From: Monoglobus sp964617455
Lineage (GTDB): Bacteria; Bacillota; Clostridia; Monoglobales; Monoglobaceae
Reading direction: 5' to 3'
Assembly: GCA_964617455.1 (NCBI GenBank)
Contig: CAZTYF010000001.1
Location: 136,347 to 200,346, forward strand
DNA length: 64,000 nt
Shown here: piece after piece, positions 1 to 7,464 of the stretch
Layout of the letters: each line of letters begins with the position of its first letter
Position numbering within the stretch: the stretch's first letter is position 1
Position numbers and translations under genes: made by a program
Notes under the pieces: model-generated
The model's input: the letters and a program-made list of their open reading frames with translations, nothing else
Told to the model about the DNA's origin: nothing
Database searches by the model: none

Positions 1-45
1 CCTGTCGAATGAGATTTTTCTGTGTTTTTTCTTGCGGGACGGCAT
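1..45 (-). CDS. Start of a dcw-cluster gene, probably FtsI/SpoVD-type penicillin-binding protein (partial)
   Basis: Only the first 15 codons lie in the window; the gene continues off the left edge. An ATG at 45-43 follows a clear GGAGG ribosome site with 8-base spacing, and the peptide begins MPSRKKKHRKISF, a basic cytoplasmic start. It comes directly after the FtsL-like gene on the same strand. In Bacillota the order mraZ-rsmH-ftsL is normally followed by a class B penicillin-binding protein, so that identity is inferred from position only. Confidence 0.5.
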   Translation of the reverse strand, partial: MPSRKKKHRKISFDR

Positions 46-102
46 ATTTTATCCTCCGTAAAACCGACAGGGCAGCCACCCAAGGCCGCCCCTTCGGGAG
101 TT

Positions 103-867
103 CTATTCAGATGACTTCACAACACTGTCCTTGGCCCCCATGTCAATATAAAACACCTGGGAGGAGTCGGGCTTCACCATTCCCAATCTGTCCTTGGCAA
201 AGGACTCAAGGTTTCCCAACTCTATGGACCTGTCTATGTTGGATTGAATGGCCTCATTGGTGACAACGATTTCCGAAAGTGAGGCATTCAGTTCTTCGAT
301 TTCTCTGTTCTTGGCGAAAATGGCGGTCTGCCCGTATATCATAAGGGCACACATCAAAAACACCACTCCCACCGCGGCTATGATCTTGAGCCTGGCCCTC
401 GCCTTCTTTTTGGCCGCCTCCCGCTGCTGCTTGCGGGTTTGGGGTCGGCTCACCCGAGTTGCGGGCCTCTCAATCGGAGGCGCCGCCGGGGCATATCTCC
501 TATCCGGATAGAGCTCCGGGGGATAGTCGGTGTAGGCCCCGTAATTCCTTGGGGAATCGGAATAGCTCCGCCTCGGCTCATAGGGGGTTTGAACCCGGGA
601 ATATTCCCTGCGGTATTCCGTTCTGCGGGCGTTTGCCTCCCTTTCGGCTCTCTTTTGAGCCGCATATCTCATCTCGGCCGCATACCTTTCGTTCACATAT
701 CCGGGTGCTTCTCCGCCCCGATAGTCGGAATACCGCCTTTCGACTCCGTATCTTTCGTCGGCATAGGGAGACGCATCCCCGGCCCGATAGCTATATCCTT
801 CACGGGATTCGGAATACCGCCTCGCCGCGGCTCTCCGCCCATAGGATTGCTTCTGTTTCAAAGGCAT
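103..867 (-). CDS. ftsL: FtsL-like septum formation protein with long Tyr/Arg-rich N-terminal extension
   Basis: About 254 residues. One membrane helix (AAVGVVFLMCALMIYG, near residues 166-181) is followed by a leucine/isoleucine-rich coiled coil and an AKDRLGMVKP-type end typical of the FtsL/DivIC family, which joins the FtsQ-FtsB-FtsL divisome complex at the septum. The start is taken at the ATG at 867, because the GGGGGG run lies 8 bases before it; a GTG nine bases upstream is possible. It lies third in a minus-strand dcw operon after mraZ and rsmH. The first 150 residues are low complexity, with repeated ERY, RRYS and YRR motifs, whereas ordinary FtsL proteins are about 110-130 residues. 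The extension is predicted cytoplasmic and disordered. Confidence 0.8.
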   Translation of the reverse strand: MPLKQKQSYGRRAAARRYSESREGYSYRAGDASPYADERYGVERRYSDYRGGEAPGYVNERYAAEMRYAAQKRAEREANARRTEYRREYSRVQTPYEPRRSYSDSPRNYGAYTDYPPELYPDRRYAPAAPPIERPATRVSRPQTRKQQREAAKKKARARLKIIAAVGVVFLMCALMIYGQTAIFAKNREIEELNASLSEIVVTNEAIQSNIDRSIELGNLESFAKDRLGMVKPDSSQVFYIDMGAKDSVVKSSE

Positions 868-942
868 CCGCCCCACCCCCCTTCTTATTATCCGTGCAAT
901 ATATAAAATCCATAAGATATATAATCAAATTCAAATCAAAAT

Positions 943-1887
943 CTATGCTTCCGACAACTTCCTCACACATCTCAGCTTGGCGCTGTGGGCGCGGGGATTG
1001 ATTTTCAGCTCTTCCTCTCCGGCCGTTACGGGCTTTTTGTTCACAAGCTCTATCTTTGCCTTGTTCCCGCAGACGCAGACCGGGAAATCCTTGGGACAGG
1101 TGCAGCCGGTTTTGAGCTTTGCGAAGGTGTTTTTCACGATTCTGTCCTCAAGAGAATGAAAGGTTATCACCGACAGGATTCCTTCGGGCTTTAACACGTC
1201 CACAAAATCCTCAATGGCCTTGTCAAGGCCCCGCAGCTCCCCGTTGACCTCAATCCGAATGGCCTGAAAGCTCCGCTTGGCGGGGTGCTTGTCCCCGTAT
1301 CTTTTTTGGGGAGGGAAGGCCTTTTTGATTATCTCGGAAAGCTCAAGGGTGGTCTTTATCTCGCTTTTCTCTCTCGCTCTCACAATGGCTTTGGCGATTT
1401 TTGCGCTGTTTTTCTCTTCGCCGTATTCCCAAAGGATGTTTCGCAGCTTCTCCTCCGAATATTTATTCACAACCTCCGAGGCCGTCAGAGAATCGGCTCG
1501 GTTCATCCGCATATCAAGAGGCGCATCTTGGTTGTAGCTGAATCCCCTTTTTGCCTCGTCCAGCTGGTGGGAGGACACGCCCAAATCCAAAACCGCTCCG
1601 TCGATTTTGCCGATTCCGAGGCCTTTGAGAATTTCTTTTATATTGAAAAAGTTCTCCCAAAGAATCACGGTTTTGCATTCAAAACCTTTCAGTCTCTCCT
1701 TTGCGGCCTCAATGGCCTCTCTGTCTCTGTCTATGCCGATCAGGGTGCCGTCCCTGCTCAGCTTTTCGCAAATCAGGGCAGCGTGGCCGCCGCCTCCCAA
1801 GGTCCCGTCAACATAGACGCCCTTCGGCTTTATGCCCAGCAGTTTCGTGCTCTCTGCGGGAAGCACCGAAATATGCCGAAATTCCAT
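943..1887 (-). CDS. rsmH: 16S rRNA (cytosine(1402)-N4)-methyltransferase RsmH
   Basis: 314 residues, the usual length. RsmH methylates N4 of C1402 in the ribosomal P site using S-adenosylmethionine. Visible motifs are the N-terminal HISVLPAE, the cofactor loop DGTLGGGGHA, IGIDRD, LDLGVSSHQLD and the C-terminal ITFHSLEDRIVK block. The ATG at 1887 is only two bases past the mraZ stop and begins the canonical MEFRHISVL, so longer upstream readings are rejected. It is the second gene of the dcw operon. Confidence 0.97.
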   Translation of the reverse strand: MEFRHISVLPAESTKLLGIKPKGVYVDGTLGGGGHAALICEKLSRDGTLIGIDRDREAIEAAKERLKGFECKTVILWENFFNIKEILKGLGIGKIDGAVLDLGVSSHQLDEAKRGFSYNQDAPLDMRMNRADSLTASEVVNKYSEEKLRNILWEYGEEKNSAKIAKAIVRAREKSEIKTTLELSEIIKKAFPPQKRYGDKHPAKRSFQAIRIEVNGELRGLDKAIEDFVDVLKPEGILSVITFHSLEDRIVKNTFAKLKTGCTCPKDFPVCVCGNKAKIELVNKKPVTAGEEELKINPRAHSAKLRCVRKLSEA

Positions 1888-1889
1888 AC

Positions 1890-2297
1890 CTATATCAGCT
1901 CGTGCTCCTCCATAATCTTCTCGATATTCTCGGCATTGTAGTCCTCGTCGTCGAAATAGTCGGTCCAAGTGTCTCTGTTCCAGATTTCCACGTGTCTGAA
2001 ACTGCCCACAACGGCAATCTCCTTTCGGAGCCCCAAATAGGCCCGCAAATCGGGAGGTATCACAACCCTGCCCTGAGTGTCAAGCTCGCACTCCTTGGAG
2101 CCGGAAGTGAAGAACAGCAGCTTCTTTCTCTCTTTTATCTTGCTCAAAAAATCTTCCCATTCGGACTTCGGATAGAGGGCAATGCAATTCACGCCTTTTG
2201 CCACAACAAAAGTCTGCCCCAGCTCCGCCCGAAAGCCCGCGGGAACATTAACTCTGAACTTGGCATCAACCGTTTGTAAATATTCGCCGATAAACAC
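1890..2297 (-). CDS. mraZ: Transcriptional regulator/cell division protein MraZ
   Basis: 135 residues with two SpoVT/AbrB-like swapped-hairpin repeats: FIGEYLQTVDAKFRVNVPA near the start and CELDTQGRVVIPPDLRAYLGL in the second half. MraZ is a DNA-binding oligomer that regulates the dcw cluster it heads. The start is a GTG at 2297 with AAAGGAG eight bases before it; no ATG gives the conserved MF(I)GEY start. Its probable operator is the triple repeat at 2714-2743. The 416 bases between that operator and the start codon hold hairpin repeats. Confidence 0.96.
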   Translation of the reverse strand: MFIGEYLQTVDAKFRVNVPAGFRAELGQTFVVAKGVNCIALYPKSEWEDFLSKIKERKKLLFFTSGSKECELDTQGRVVIPPDLRAYLGLRKEIAVVGSFRHVEIWNRDTWTDYFDDEDYNAENIEKIMEEHELI

Positions 2298-2329
2298 GTC
2301 GCAAACTCCTTTGCTTAATCGTAATTACC

Positions 2330-2692
2330 GCAAGCGGCAATTCCTCACCGCTCCGGGTTTGCTCCTTTTTCCCAAAAAGTGCACTTCGTTGGCGCTTTTT
2401 GGGAGCCCTGTAATACCCAATTACCGCAAGCGGCAATTCCTCACCTCGTCGTCGCAGTTCGCCTCTTAGCTCGTTTTCTCGCAAGCGAGAAAACATTCGC
2501 CCTTCCGGCGACTGCTCCTCTTTCCCACAAAGGCAAGCCTTTGCGGGAGCCCTGCGCACTTCGTGCGCTTTGAGTTCGCCTTTTGGCTCGTTTCCTCGCA
2601 AGCGAGAAAACATTCGCCTTTCCGGCGGTTCCTCCTTTTTCCCAAAAAGTGCACTTCGTTGGCGCTTTTTGGGAGCCCTGTAACATCCTCCG
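2330..2692. repeat. Palindromic repeat cluster A (dispersed modular hairpin family)
   Basis: Several units of about 105 bases, each built of three hairpins. Hairpin 1 has arms such as TTTTCTCGC/GCGAGAAAA (2473-2494 and near 2589-2610). Hairpin 2 is a small CGCC..GGCG loop. Hairpin 3 has arms CCCAAAAAG/CTTTTTGGG or CCCACAAAGGC/GCCTTTGCGGG, followed by GGGAGCCCTG. A shorter CCGC-AA-GCGG palindrome occurs twice (about 2326-2345 and 2420-2440). The same modules recur at 10345-10478, 23190-23815 and 63876-64000. Open reading frames through them are repeat artefacts. This cluster sits in the leader of the mraZ operon. Confidence 0.9.
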
Positions 2693-2713
2693 AAATCATC
2701 GTCTTGGGGAATC

Positions 2714-2743
2714 CGGGCCACTTCGATACACTTTGACCCACTT
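2714..2743 (-). promoter_or_regulatory. Triple MraZ-binding repeat (dcw operator)
   Basis: On the minus strand there are three direct repeats with exact 10-base period: AAGTGGGTCA, AAGTGTATCG, AAGTGGCCCG. Published MraZ boxes are TGGGN repeats at the same period in enterobacteria and AAAGTG(K)N3 repeats in mollicutes, and these match well. They start right after the predicted transcription start of the mraZ promoter, so MraZ binding here would give autoregulation. The assignment is from motif and position. Confidence 0.75.
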
Positions 2744-2750
2744 TTTATTT

Positions 2751-2779
2751 ATTTTACTACATTCCGAGCCAATATGCAA
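2751..2779 (-). promoter_or_regulatory. Sigma-A promoter of the mraZ/dcw operon
   Basis: TTGCAT (2779-2774), 17-base spacer, TAAAAT (2756-2751), reading on the minus strand. It lies directly upstream of the MraZ repeats. The resulting 5' leader is about 447 bases long because repeat cluster A separates the promoter from mraZ. Nothing recognisable lies between this promoter and the phage replication gene (2780-2895). Confidence 0.65.
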
Positions 2780-2895
2780 GACCTTTTTTCGAAAATTTGG
2801 AAAATTTTGCAAATATGTCTTTTTTAATCAAAAGAGCCTGCGGCGAGCTGCTCCATAGAGGACGCCCTTCGGTGATAAATTTTCATCATATACGT

Positions 2896-3912
2896 TCATT
2901 CTCTAATCCCCATAAGCTTCTTTAATTCTTCCATTTCTTCCATGGCTTTTTCATTCGAGCGTTTGGTTTCCTCGTAGGCTCTTCGCCTTCTCTCGGCGGC
3001 CTCCTCGGCTGCCCTGTCTCTCCCGTCGCTGTATCTGTCCTCCAAAACCTTGACGGCATTCTCGGTTTTCAAAAGCCAATCAAAATCCGCAACCCAGTTT
3101 CTGTCATTCCGCCCGCTCAAAAACTTCGATTTCCCCGCTTTGTCAAAAAGTTCATCAAGGGCCTCTTTCCCGAACTCCCTCACAAATCCGAAAATCGCCT
3201 TTTTCCGACCGTCGGTCAATTTTCTCACCTCCGGTAATTCCTTACAAACGGAGTTGTATTTCTCGATAACGGAATTATAATACTTAGAATTACTCTCTCT
3301 CTTATTCTCTTTATCTATTCTATTATCTATTCTATTATCTATTCTGTGCGACAATTCTGTCGTACCCCCTGTGACATTTTTGTCGTACCCCTGTGACAAT
3401 TCTGTCGTACCTCCCGTGACATTTTTGTCGTACCCCTGCGACAATTCTGTCGTACCCCCCGTGACAATTTTGTCGTACCCCTGCGACAATTCTGTCGTAC
3501 CCCCTGTGACATTTTTGTCGTACCCCTGTGACAATTCTGTCGTACCTCCCGTGACAATTTTGTCGTACCCCTGCGACATATCTGTCGTACCCCCTGTGAC
3601 ATTTTTGTCGTACCCCTGCGACAATTTTGTCGTACCCTCAAGAGGGTTTTTCCCGGCACTCACCGAAATGCGTCGTTGTGAATCGATTATCTTAACAGTG
3701 ATAAGACCTTTGTCCTTCAGTTCCGAAATCCATCGGCAGACCGTGCGGGTGGTTACACCGTATTCTTTGGCCAAAAAAGCGTTGGTGGCCCAGGAATAGC
3801 CCTTGCCTTGAGTCAGCGACAGCAATTCGGCGAATAAGATTTTGGCATCCCCGGTCAAATCGGACCTGTGAGCCAGCTCGGTGTTAATTGCGTAAAACCT
3901 CTCATCCATCAT
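2896..3912 (-). CDS. Phage replication initiator/replisome organizer with helix-turn-helix and internal 15-residue repeats
   Basis: 338 residues. Residues 1-75 form a winged-helix domain (TWATNAFLA-like segment then YGVTTRTVCRWISELKDKG), as in phage replisome organizers. Residues about 92-190 are six or seven copies of a 15-residue repeat GTTELSQGYDKNVTG. Next comes RIDN repeated three times, then a C-terminal domain with KFLSGRNDRNWVADFDWLL, typical of phage replication proteins. The DNA encoding the repeats is an iteron-like array beside an AT-rich stretch, which suggests the replication origin lies inside the gene as in lambda O. It is transcribed divergently from the fibre-portal unit, with a shared operator region at 3970-4064. 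The function is inferred from domains; no helicase loader is seen beside it. Confidence 0.75.
   Translation of the reverse strand: MMDERFYAINTELAHRSDLTGDAKILFAELLSLTQGKGYSWATNAFLAKEYGVTTRTVCRWISELKDKGLITVKIIDSQRRISVSAGKNPLEGTTKLSQGYDKNVTGGTTDMSQGYDKIVTGGTTELSQGYDKNVTGGTTELSQGYDKIVTGGTTELSQGYDKNVTGGTTELSQGYDKNVTGGTTELSHRIDNRIDNRIDKENKRESNSKYYNSVIEKYNSVCKELPEVRKLTDGRKKAIFGFVREFGKEALDELFDKAGKSKFLSGRNDRNWVADFDWLLKTENAVKVLEDRYSDGRDRAAEEAAERRRRAYEETKRSNEKAMEEMEELKKLMGIRE
3298..3345. other. AT-rich direct repeats, candidate DNA-unwinding element
   Basis: An A+T-rich stretch with three tandem copies of TATTATCTATTC-like sequence, encoding RIDN repeats on the minus strand. It directly abuts the iteron-like array, the usual arrangement of an unwinding element next to initiator-binding sites. 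Confidence 0.45.
3350..3640. repeat. Iteron-like array of 13 units inside the replication gene
   Basis: Thirteen units alternate 23 and 22 bases, about two helical turns each. Every unit begins with a 12-base dyad GACA-N4-TGTC (variants GACAATTCTGTC, GACATTTTTGTC, GACATATCTGTC) followed by GTACCCC. The 23+22 alternation makes a 45-base period, so the array stays in frame and yields the protein repeat. The dyads and constant helical phasing suggest protein-binding sites rather than coding selection alone. There are no unique spacers, so it is not CRISPR. Confidence 0.7.
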
Positions 3913-3969
3913 AGTATTTCACTCTCCATATTAAAAATTAACCGGCCGCCCGGCCTTTGGTATAAATAC

Positions 3970-4064
3970 AGTATATCACTCCGAAAGTGCCAAAGAGTGC
4001 CGTCTTTTCAAAAAGACAAAGGTTGGCACTTTGGGGCACTTTTTTTGGTTTATAATGGAATTGC
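3970..4064. promoter_or_regulatory. Divergent phage promoters with paired GGCAC boxes
   Basis: Minus-strand promoter for the replication gene: TGGCAC (3992-3987), 11 bases, TATACT (3975-3970). Plus-strand promoter for the fibre-portal unit: GGGCAC (4034-4039), 11 bases, TATAATGGAATTGC (4051-4064). Each has a second GGCAC-type box exactly 10 bases further out (GTGCC at 3997-4001, GGCAC at 4025-4029). The four boxes are thus symmetric around a GTCTTTT/AAAAGAC hairpin. There is no normal -35 hexamer, which suggests an activator or phage-encoded sigma-like factor. The same promoter type occurs at 58508-58538 before the capsid genes. Confidence 0.7.
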
Positions 4065-4108
4065 GGTCGGGAAGACGGCACAAAACACATTTCGAAAGGA
4101 GAAACACT

Positions 4109-4972
4109 ATGCCTAATTTGACAACACCGATTCCCGGGAAGATTACGGGGGATGCGGTTCGGGACCTTAATGCTTTCAGAAAATGGGGGACCGCCCTGAT
4201 TGACGAGCTGTCCTATATATTGAGCAATTTGGATGAGAGCAATGTTATTGAGGCGGGAGCCGTTCGGGCGGAAAACATCGACACCTCCGGGGCCAAGATT
4301 TCCAATGCACAGATAGGTCATCTGTCGGCGGACAAGCTTCGGGCAGGAACCATCGATACGGATTTGGTGGTTTTGAAAAGCGGGGACGGGAACCTGACCC
4401 TCACCGGAAACTCCGTCAAAATCGACGACGGGAAATTCAACAGGTTTGTGGTGGAATATGACAAAGAGAGGGACCTGTTTCGCTTTGAGCTTTGCAATGC
4501 CCAAGGGGAGCCCACCGTGAGCATAAACAGTTTGGGAAATGCGGTTTTCACGGGAAAAATCGACGGCTCCCAAATATATTCCTCCGTGATTGTGGGCACC
4601 GACAGTCTGTCCTATGAGCAAAAAGAGGGAGGAGTTTTTGCCATGACGGACTCCAAGGGAATGAAAATCATGCAGGACAAAGAGGGTGTCCGAAGCCAAA
4701 GACTGGGCCTGTCCGCGGGGGACGACGGCACCGCCTATATGGTTATGGGCTCCGGAGACGGCACGGAAGAGACGGACATCAACGGAGTGAAATACTCGGG
4801 GGGAAGTTTTTTGATAAAGAGAGAAGAGGGGGCCGCCACCGAAGGCATCGTGGGAGCCGAAGGGACTCTCGCCTTTATGGACAGCGGGGAGCTTTGGCTG
4901 GGCGGCAAAAAGGTTTTGATAAACGGCAGAGACATCCTGGGGGAGCTTGACGCCCTCAAAGGCGCCCGATAG
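4109..4972 (+). CDS. Phage tail fibre/appendage-like structural protein
   Basis: 287 residues. The start is the ATG at 4109, eight bases after AAAGGAG. After an N-terminal helix (about residues 1-45) the protein shows repeated short beta segments of the kind seen in trimeric phage appendages: AGAVRAENIDTSGAKIS, KLRAGTIDTDLVVLK, LTLTGNSVKI and NAVFTGKIDGS, then further glycine-rich strands. It ends with a helical KVLINGRDILGELDAL segment. It is first in a two-gene unit with the portal, 14 bases apart. I recognise the architecture, not a named family. Confidence 0.55.
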   Translation: MPNLTTPIPGKITGDAVRDLNAFRKWGTALIDELSYILSNLDESNVIEAGAVRAENIDTSGAKISNAQIGHLSADKLRAGTIDTDLVVLKSGDGNLTLTGNSVKIDDGKFNRFVVEYDKERDLFRFELCNAQGEPTVSINSLGNAVFTGKIDGSQIYSSVIVGTDSLSYEQKEGGVFAMTDSKGMKIMQDKEGVRSQRLGLSAGDDGTAYMVMGSGDGTEETDINGVKYSGGSFLIKREEGAATEGIVGAEGTLAFMDSGELWLGGKKVLINGRDILGELDALKGAR

Positions 4973-4986
4973 AAAGGAGACGGAAA

Positions 4987-6675
4987 ATGAACCCAAACGG
5001 TTACTACGGAAAAATAACGCCGGAATTTTTCGGCAAAGTCCAAGAGAATTTCAAGTTCTACAAAGAGCACAAACAGCTCTTCGACAGGCGAATCATAGAA
5101 AACAACAGGTGGTACAAAAGCCGATATACGGCCGATGCGGACGAGGCGGTACCTGAGCCCGCCACCCCCTATTTGTTCAATGCGATAGCCAACAAGCACG
5201 CCGACGCCATGGACAACTTTCCGGAGCCCAACATTTTGGAAAGGGAGGAGAGAGACAGGCCCGCGGCGGAGAAACTCACCAAAATCGTCCCCACCTGCCT
5301 TGACCTTTGCAACTTTAAGCGGACCTACAGCAGGGCCTGGTGGTATAAGTTAAAAAACGGAGCCTCCTGCTACGGAGTGTTCTATAACCCGTCCTTGGGC
5401 AGGGGAAAGGGGGACATAGACATAAAATCCATAGACCTTTTGAACCTGTTTTGGGAGCCGGGAATCGTCGATATTCAGGACAGCCGATTCCTGTATCTGA
5501 CCGCCCTGATTGACAACGACGATTTGAAGCTCAAATATCCCCAATTTGCGGACAGGTTCACCGGAAGCGAGGCCATTGATGTGCTGACCTATGACGATAT
5601 GCAAAACACCGCCTCAAGGGATATGCTCAAGGACAAAACCCTCGTGATTGACTGCTATTACAAGCGAAAATCGGGCGGCAGGGAGACGGTGGAGCTTTTG
5701 AAATTCACCGACGACACCATTTTGGAGGCGTCGGAGGATATGGGGGATGAGGGAATATATGAGCACGGGATGTATCCCTTTGTTTTGGATGTGCTCTATC
5801 CGGACGAGGACAGCCCCGTGGGCTTCGGTATGGTGGACATAATCAAAAACCCCCAGCTCTATATCGACAAGCTGGACGCTTTGATTTCCAAAAATGCGCT
5901 GATTTCGGGGAAAATTCGGTATATGATAAAAGACAACGGAGGCCTGAACGAATATGAGCTCTCCGACCTAAGCCGAGACATAATCCACTCGGCGGGCTCG
6001 GTGGGGGATGAAAACATAAGGGAGCTCCAAGCCAAGCCCATGCCCGCTTTTATTATACAGCATAGGCAGAACAAGATTGAGGAGCTGAAAGAAATTTCGG
6101 GCAATCGGGATTTTCAGCAGGGAGGAACCTACGGAGGAGTCACCGCCTACTCGGCCATAATCGCCCTGCAGCAGGCCGGGGAAAAGCTGGCACGGGATAT
6201 GCTGCAAACGGGCTATGACGCCTTTGGGGATGTGGTCTGCCTCTGCATAGAGCTGATTCGCCAATTCTACACGGAGCCCCGCTCCTACAGGATTACCGGG
6301 GATGACGGCAAAAGCGAGTATGTGAGCCTGTCGGGAGCCGAACTGCGCCGAGGCTATCACAGAGCCGAGTTTGACATAAAAGTCAGTGCGGAGAAAAACA
6401 ACCCCTACAGCCGAATCGCCCAAAACCAAACCCTCACGGAGTTGTGGCAGATGGGTTTGTTTGATTCGGCAAGGGCGGATGCGGCGGTGCTCCTGCTTGA
6501 GGCCATGCATTTGGACGGCAAGGAAAAACTCATCGAGGGCATCAAAAACCTGAAGGCCGCCCGTTCGGAGGAAGGGGAGCCGCCCCGGGCCCCCTTGAAA
6601 CCCCGAAACGGAATCGGCGTCGGAGAGACTCCCCTTGGGAGCAAACGGCCCAAAAGCGCAACCGAGATAGGCTGA
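4987..6675 (+). CDS. Phage portal protein (P22/podovirus-like)
   Basis: 562 residues. The portal is the dodecameric ring at one capsid vertex through which DNA enters and leaves. Supporting features are the N-terminal helical region, the LFNAIANKHADAMDNFPEPNIL segment, the central beta domain ending in YPFVLDVLYPDEDSPVGFGMVDIIK, and the helix LYIDKLDALISKNALISG followed by the long helical stretch and a TYGGVTAYSAIIALQQAGEKL motif. These are typical of podoviral portals. The C-terminus is proline-rich. It follows the fibre-like gene by 14 bases with its own AAAGGAG site. Large terminase lies 2 kb downstream, but capsid genes are 50 kb away. Confidence 0.8.
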   Translation: MNPNGYYGKITPEFFGKVQENFKFYKEHKQLFDRRIIENNRWYKSRYTADADEAVPEPATPYLFNAIANKHADAMDNFPEPNILEREERDRPAAEKLTKIVPTCLDLCNFKRTYSRAWWYKLKNGASCYGVFYNPSLGRGKGDIDIKSIDLLNLFWEPGIVDIQDSRFLYLTALIDNDDLKLKYPQFADRFTGSEAIDVLTYDDMQNTASRDMLKDKTLVIDCYYKRKSGGRETVELLKFTDDTILEASEDMGDEGIYEHGMYPFVLDVLYPDEDSPVGFGMVDIIKNPQLYIDKLDALISKNALISGKIRYMIKDNGGLNEYELSDLSRDIIHSAGSVGDENIRELQAKPMPAFIIQHRQNKIEELKEISGNRDFQQGGTYGGVTAYSAIIALQQAGEKLARDMLQTGYDAFGDVVCLCIELIRQFYTEPRSYRITGDDGKSEYVSLSGAELRRGYHRAEFDIKVSAEKNNPYSRIAQNQTLTELWQMGLFDSARADAAVLLLEAMHLDGKEKLIEGIKNLKAARSEEGEPPRAPLKPRNGIGVGETPLGSKRPKSATEIG

Positions 6676-6709
6676 AACGGACCCGTCCCGGCCGAATAAA
6701 ATAATCGGC

Positions 6710-7441
6710 TCAGAACAGCACTTTGCCCACCGTTCGGAGTTCATCCTCCGGACCTATGAAAATGGGAGAGTATTTGGGGTTCAGGGACACAAGGCAGGGC
6801 CTGCCCCCCGCATAGTCCAGCTTTTTGCAGTAGGCCTCGCCTCCGTAGACGAAGATACCCACCTCCCCCGGCTGAACATAGGGCATATACTTTATGAAAA
6901 CTATGTCCCCGTCGGCGATTTTGGGCTCCATACTGTCGCCGGATATGCGGATTCCCGCATCGGTGCCCTTGGGAGCCTTGAGGTGCATAATTTCCGCACC
7001 GTCGTCGCTCATATAATTCCCCAGCCCCGCCGCGGCAGGCTGAAGATAGACGGGCACATCCATGGAAACACAGTCGGACGCCTCTTCCTTTTGCTTTGAA
7101 AGGTAGTTTCCGTATTCGTAATCGAGACAGTTGCGCACCCGTCGGAATGCCTCCCCGTCCCGATGGAGCTCCCGCAGTTTTGCCAGGGCAAGACTCAGCT
7201 CCGAACCGTGCTTCTTTTCGGCGGGAACCTCCTCGGGCTCCGTAAAAAAGCCGTATATGTCCTCAATCCCATACAGTCGGCACAGCTTCAAAAAAATCCG
7301 TATCTCCGGCTCGGACTTCCCGTTTTCCCAGGCGCTGAATCGGGATTGCTTGACTCCGAGACGGCTGTATACATCCCTTTGAGAAAAGCCCGCCTTCTCC
7401 CGAGCCTTTCTGAGCCTGTCGCTGATAATCATATTGGCCAT
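6710..7441 (-). CDS. LexA/CI-like prophage repressor (HTH plus S24 peptidase)
   Basis: 243 residues. An N-terminal Cro/C1 helix-turn-helix (DRLRKAREKAGFSQRDVYSRLGVKQSRFSAWENG) is joined to an S24 self-cleaving peptidase domain. Visible are a likely Ala-Gly cleavage site in QPAAAGLG, the nucleophile serine in RISGDSMEP and the catalytic lysine in AYCKKLDY. Such repressors hold phage genes silent and cleave themselves with RecA after DNA damage. The start at 7441 has AAAGGAGG upstream. It is transcribed away from the zinc-protein/ArpU/terminase genes, whose promoter overlaps a probable operator. Confidence 0.85.
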   Translation of the reverse strand: MANMIISDRLRKAREKAGFSQRDVYSRLGVKQSRFSAWENGKSEPEIRIFLKLCRLYGIEDIYGFFTEPEEVPAEKKHGSELSLALAKLRELHRDGEAFRRVRNCLDYEYGNYLSKQKEEASDCVSMDVPVYLQPAAAGLGNYMSDDGAEIMHLKAPKGTDAGIRISGDSMEPKIADGDIVFIKYMPYVQPGEVGIFVYGGEAYCKKLDYAGGRPCLVSLNPKYSPIFIGPEDELRTVGKVLF

Positions 7442-7464
7442 TTCGGTATCGCCTCCTTTGTGAT

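Noticed and set aside
2266..2741. Open reading frames on both strands over the 2300-2740 region
   Set aside because: They are translations of palindromic repeats, recur with the same peptides at other clusters and have no consistent start signals.
3350..3640. CRISPR-like array of short direct repeats
   Set aside because: Repeats are contiguous at 22/23 bases with no unique spacers, and lie in frame inside a coding gene; no cas genes are near.
3371..3799. A 142-codon frame on the plus strand with VTFLSYPCDNSVVPP repeats
   Set aside because: It is the antisense of the iteron array in the replication gene, without a ribosome site.
4021..4064. Sigma-54 promoter (TGGCAC...TTGC) before the fibre-portal genes
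   Set aside because: GGCAC and TTGC are too far apart for the -24/-12 spacing, and the conserved TATAAT at fixed distance fits another factor better.
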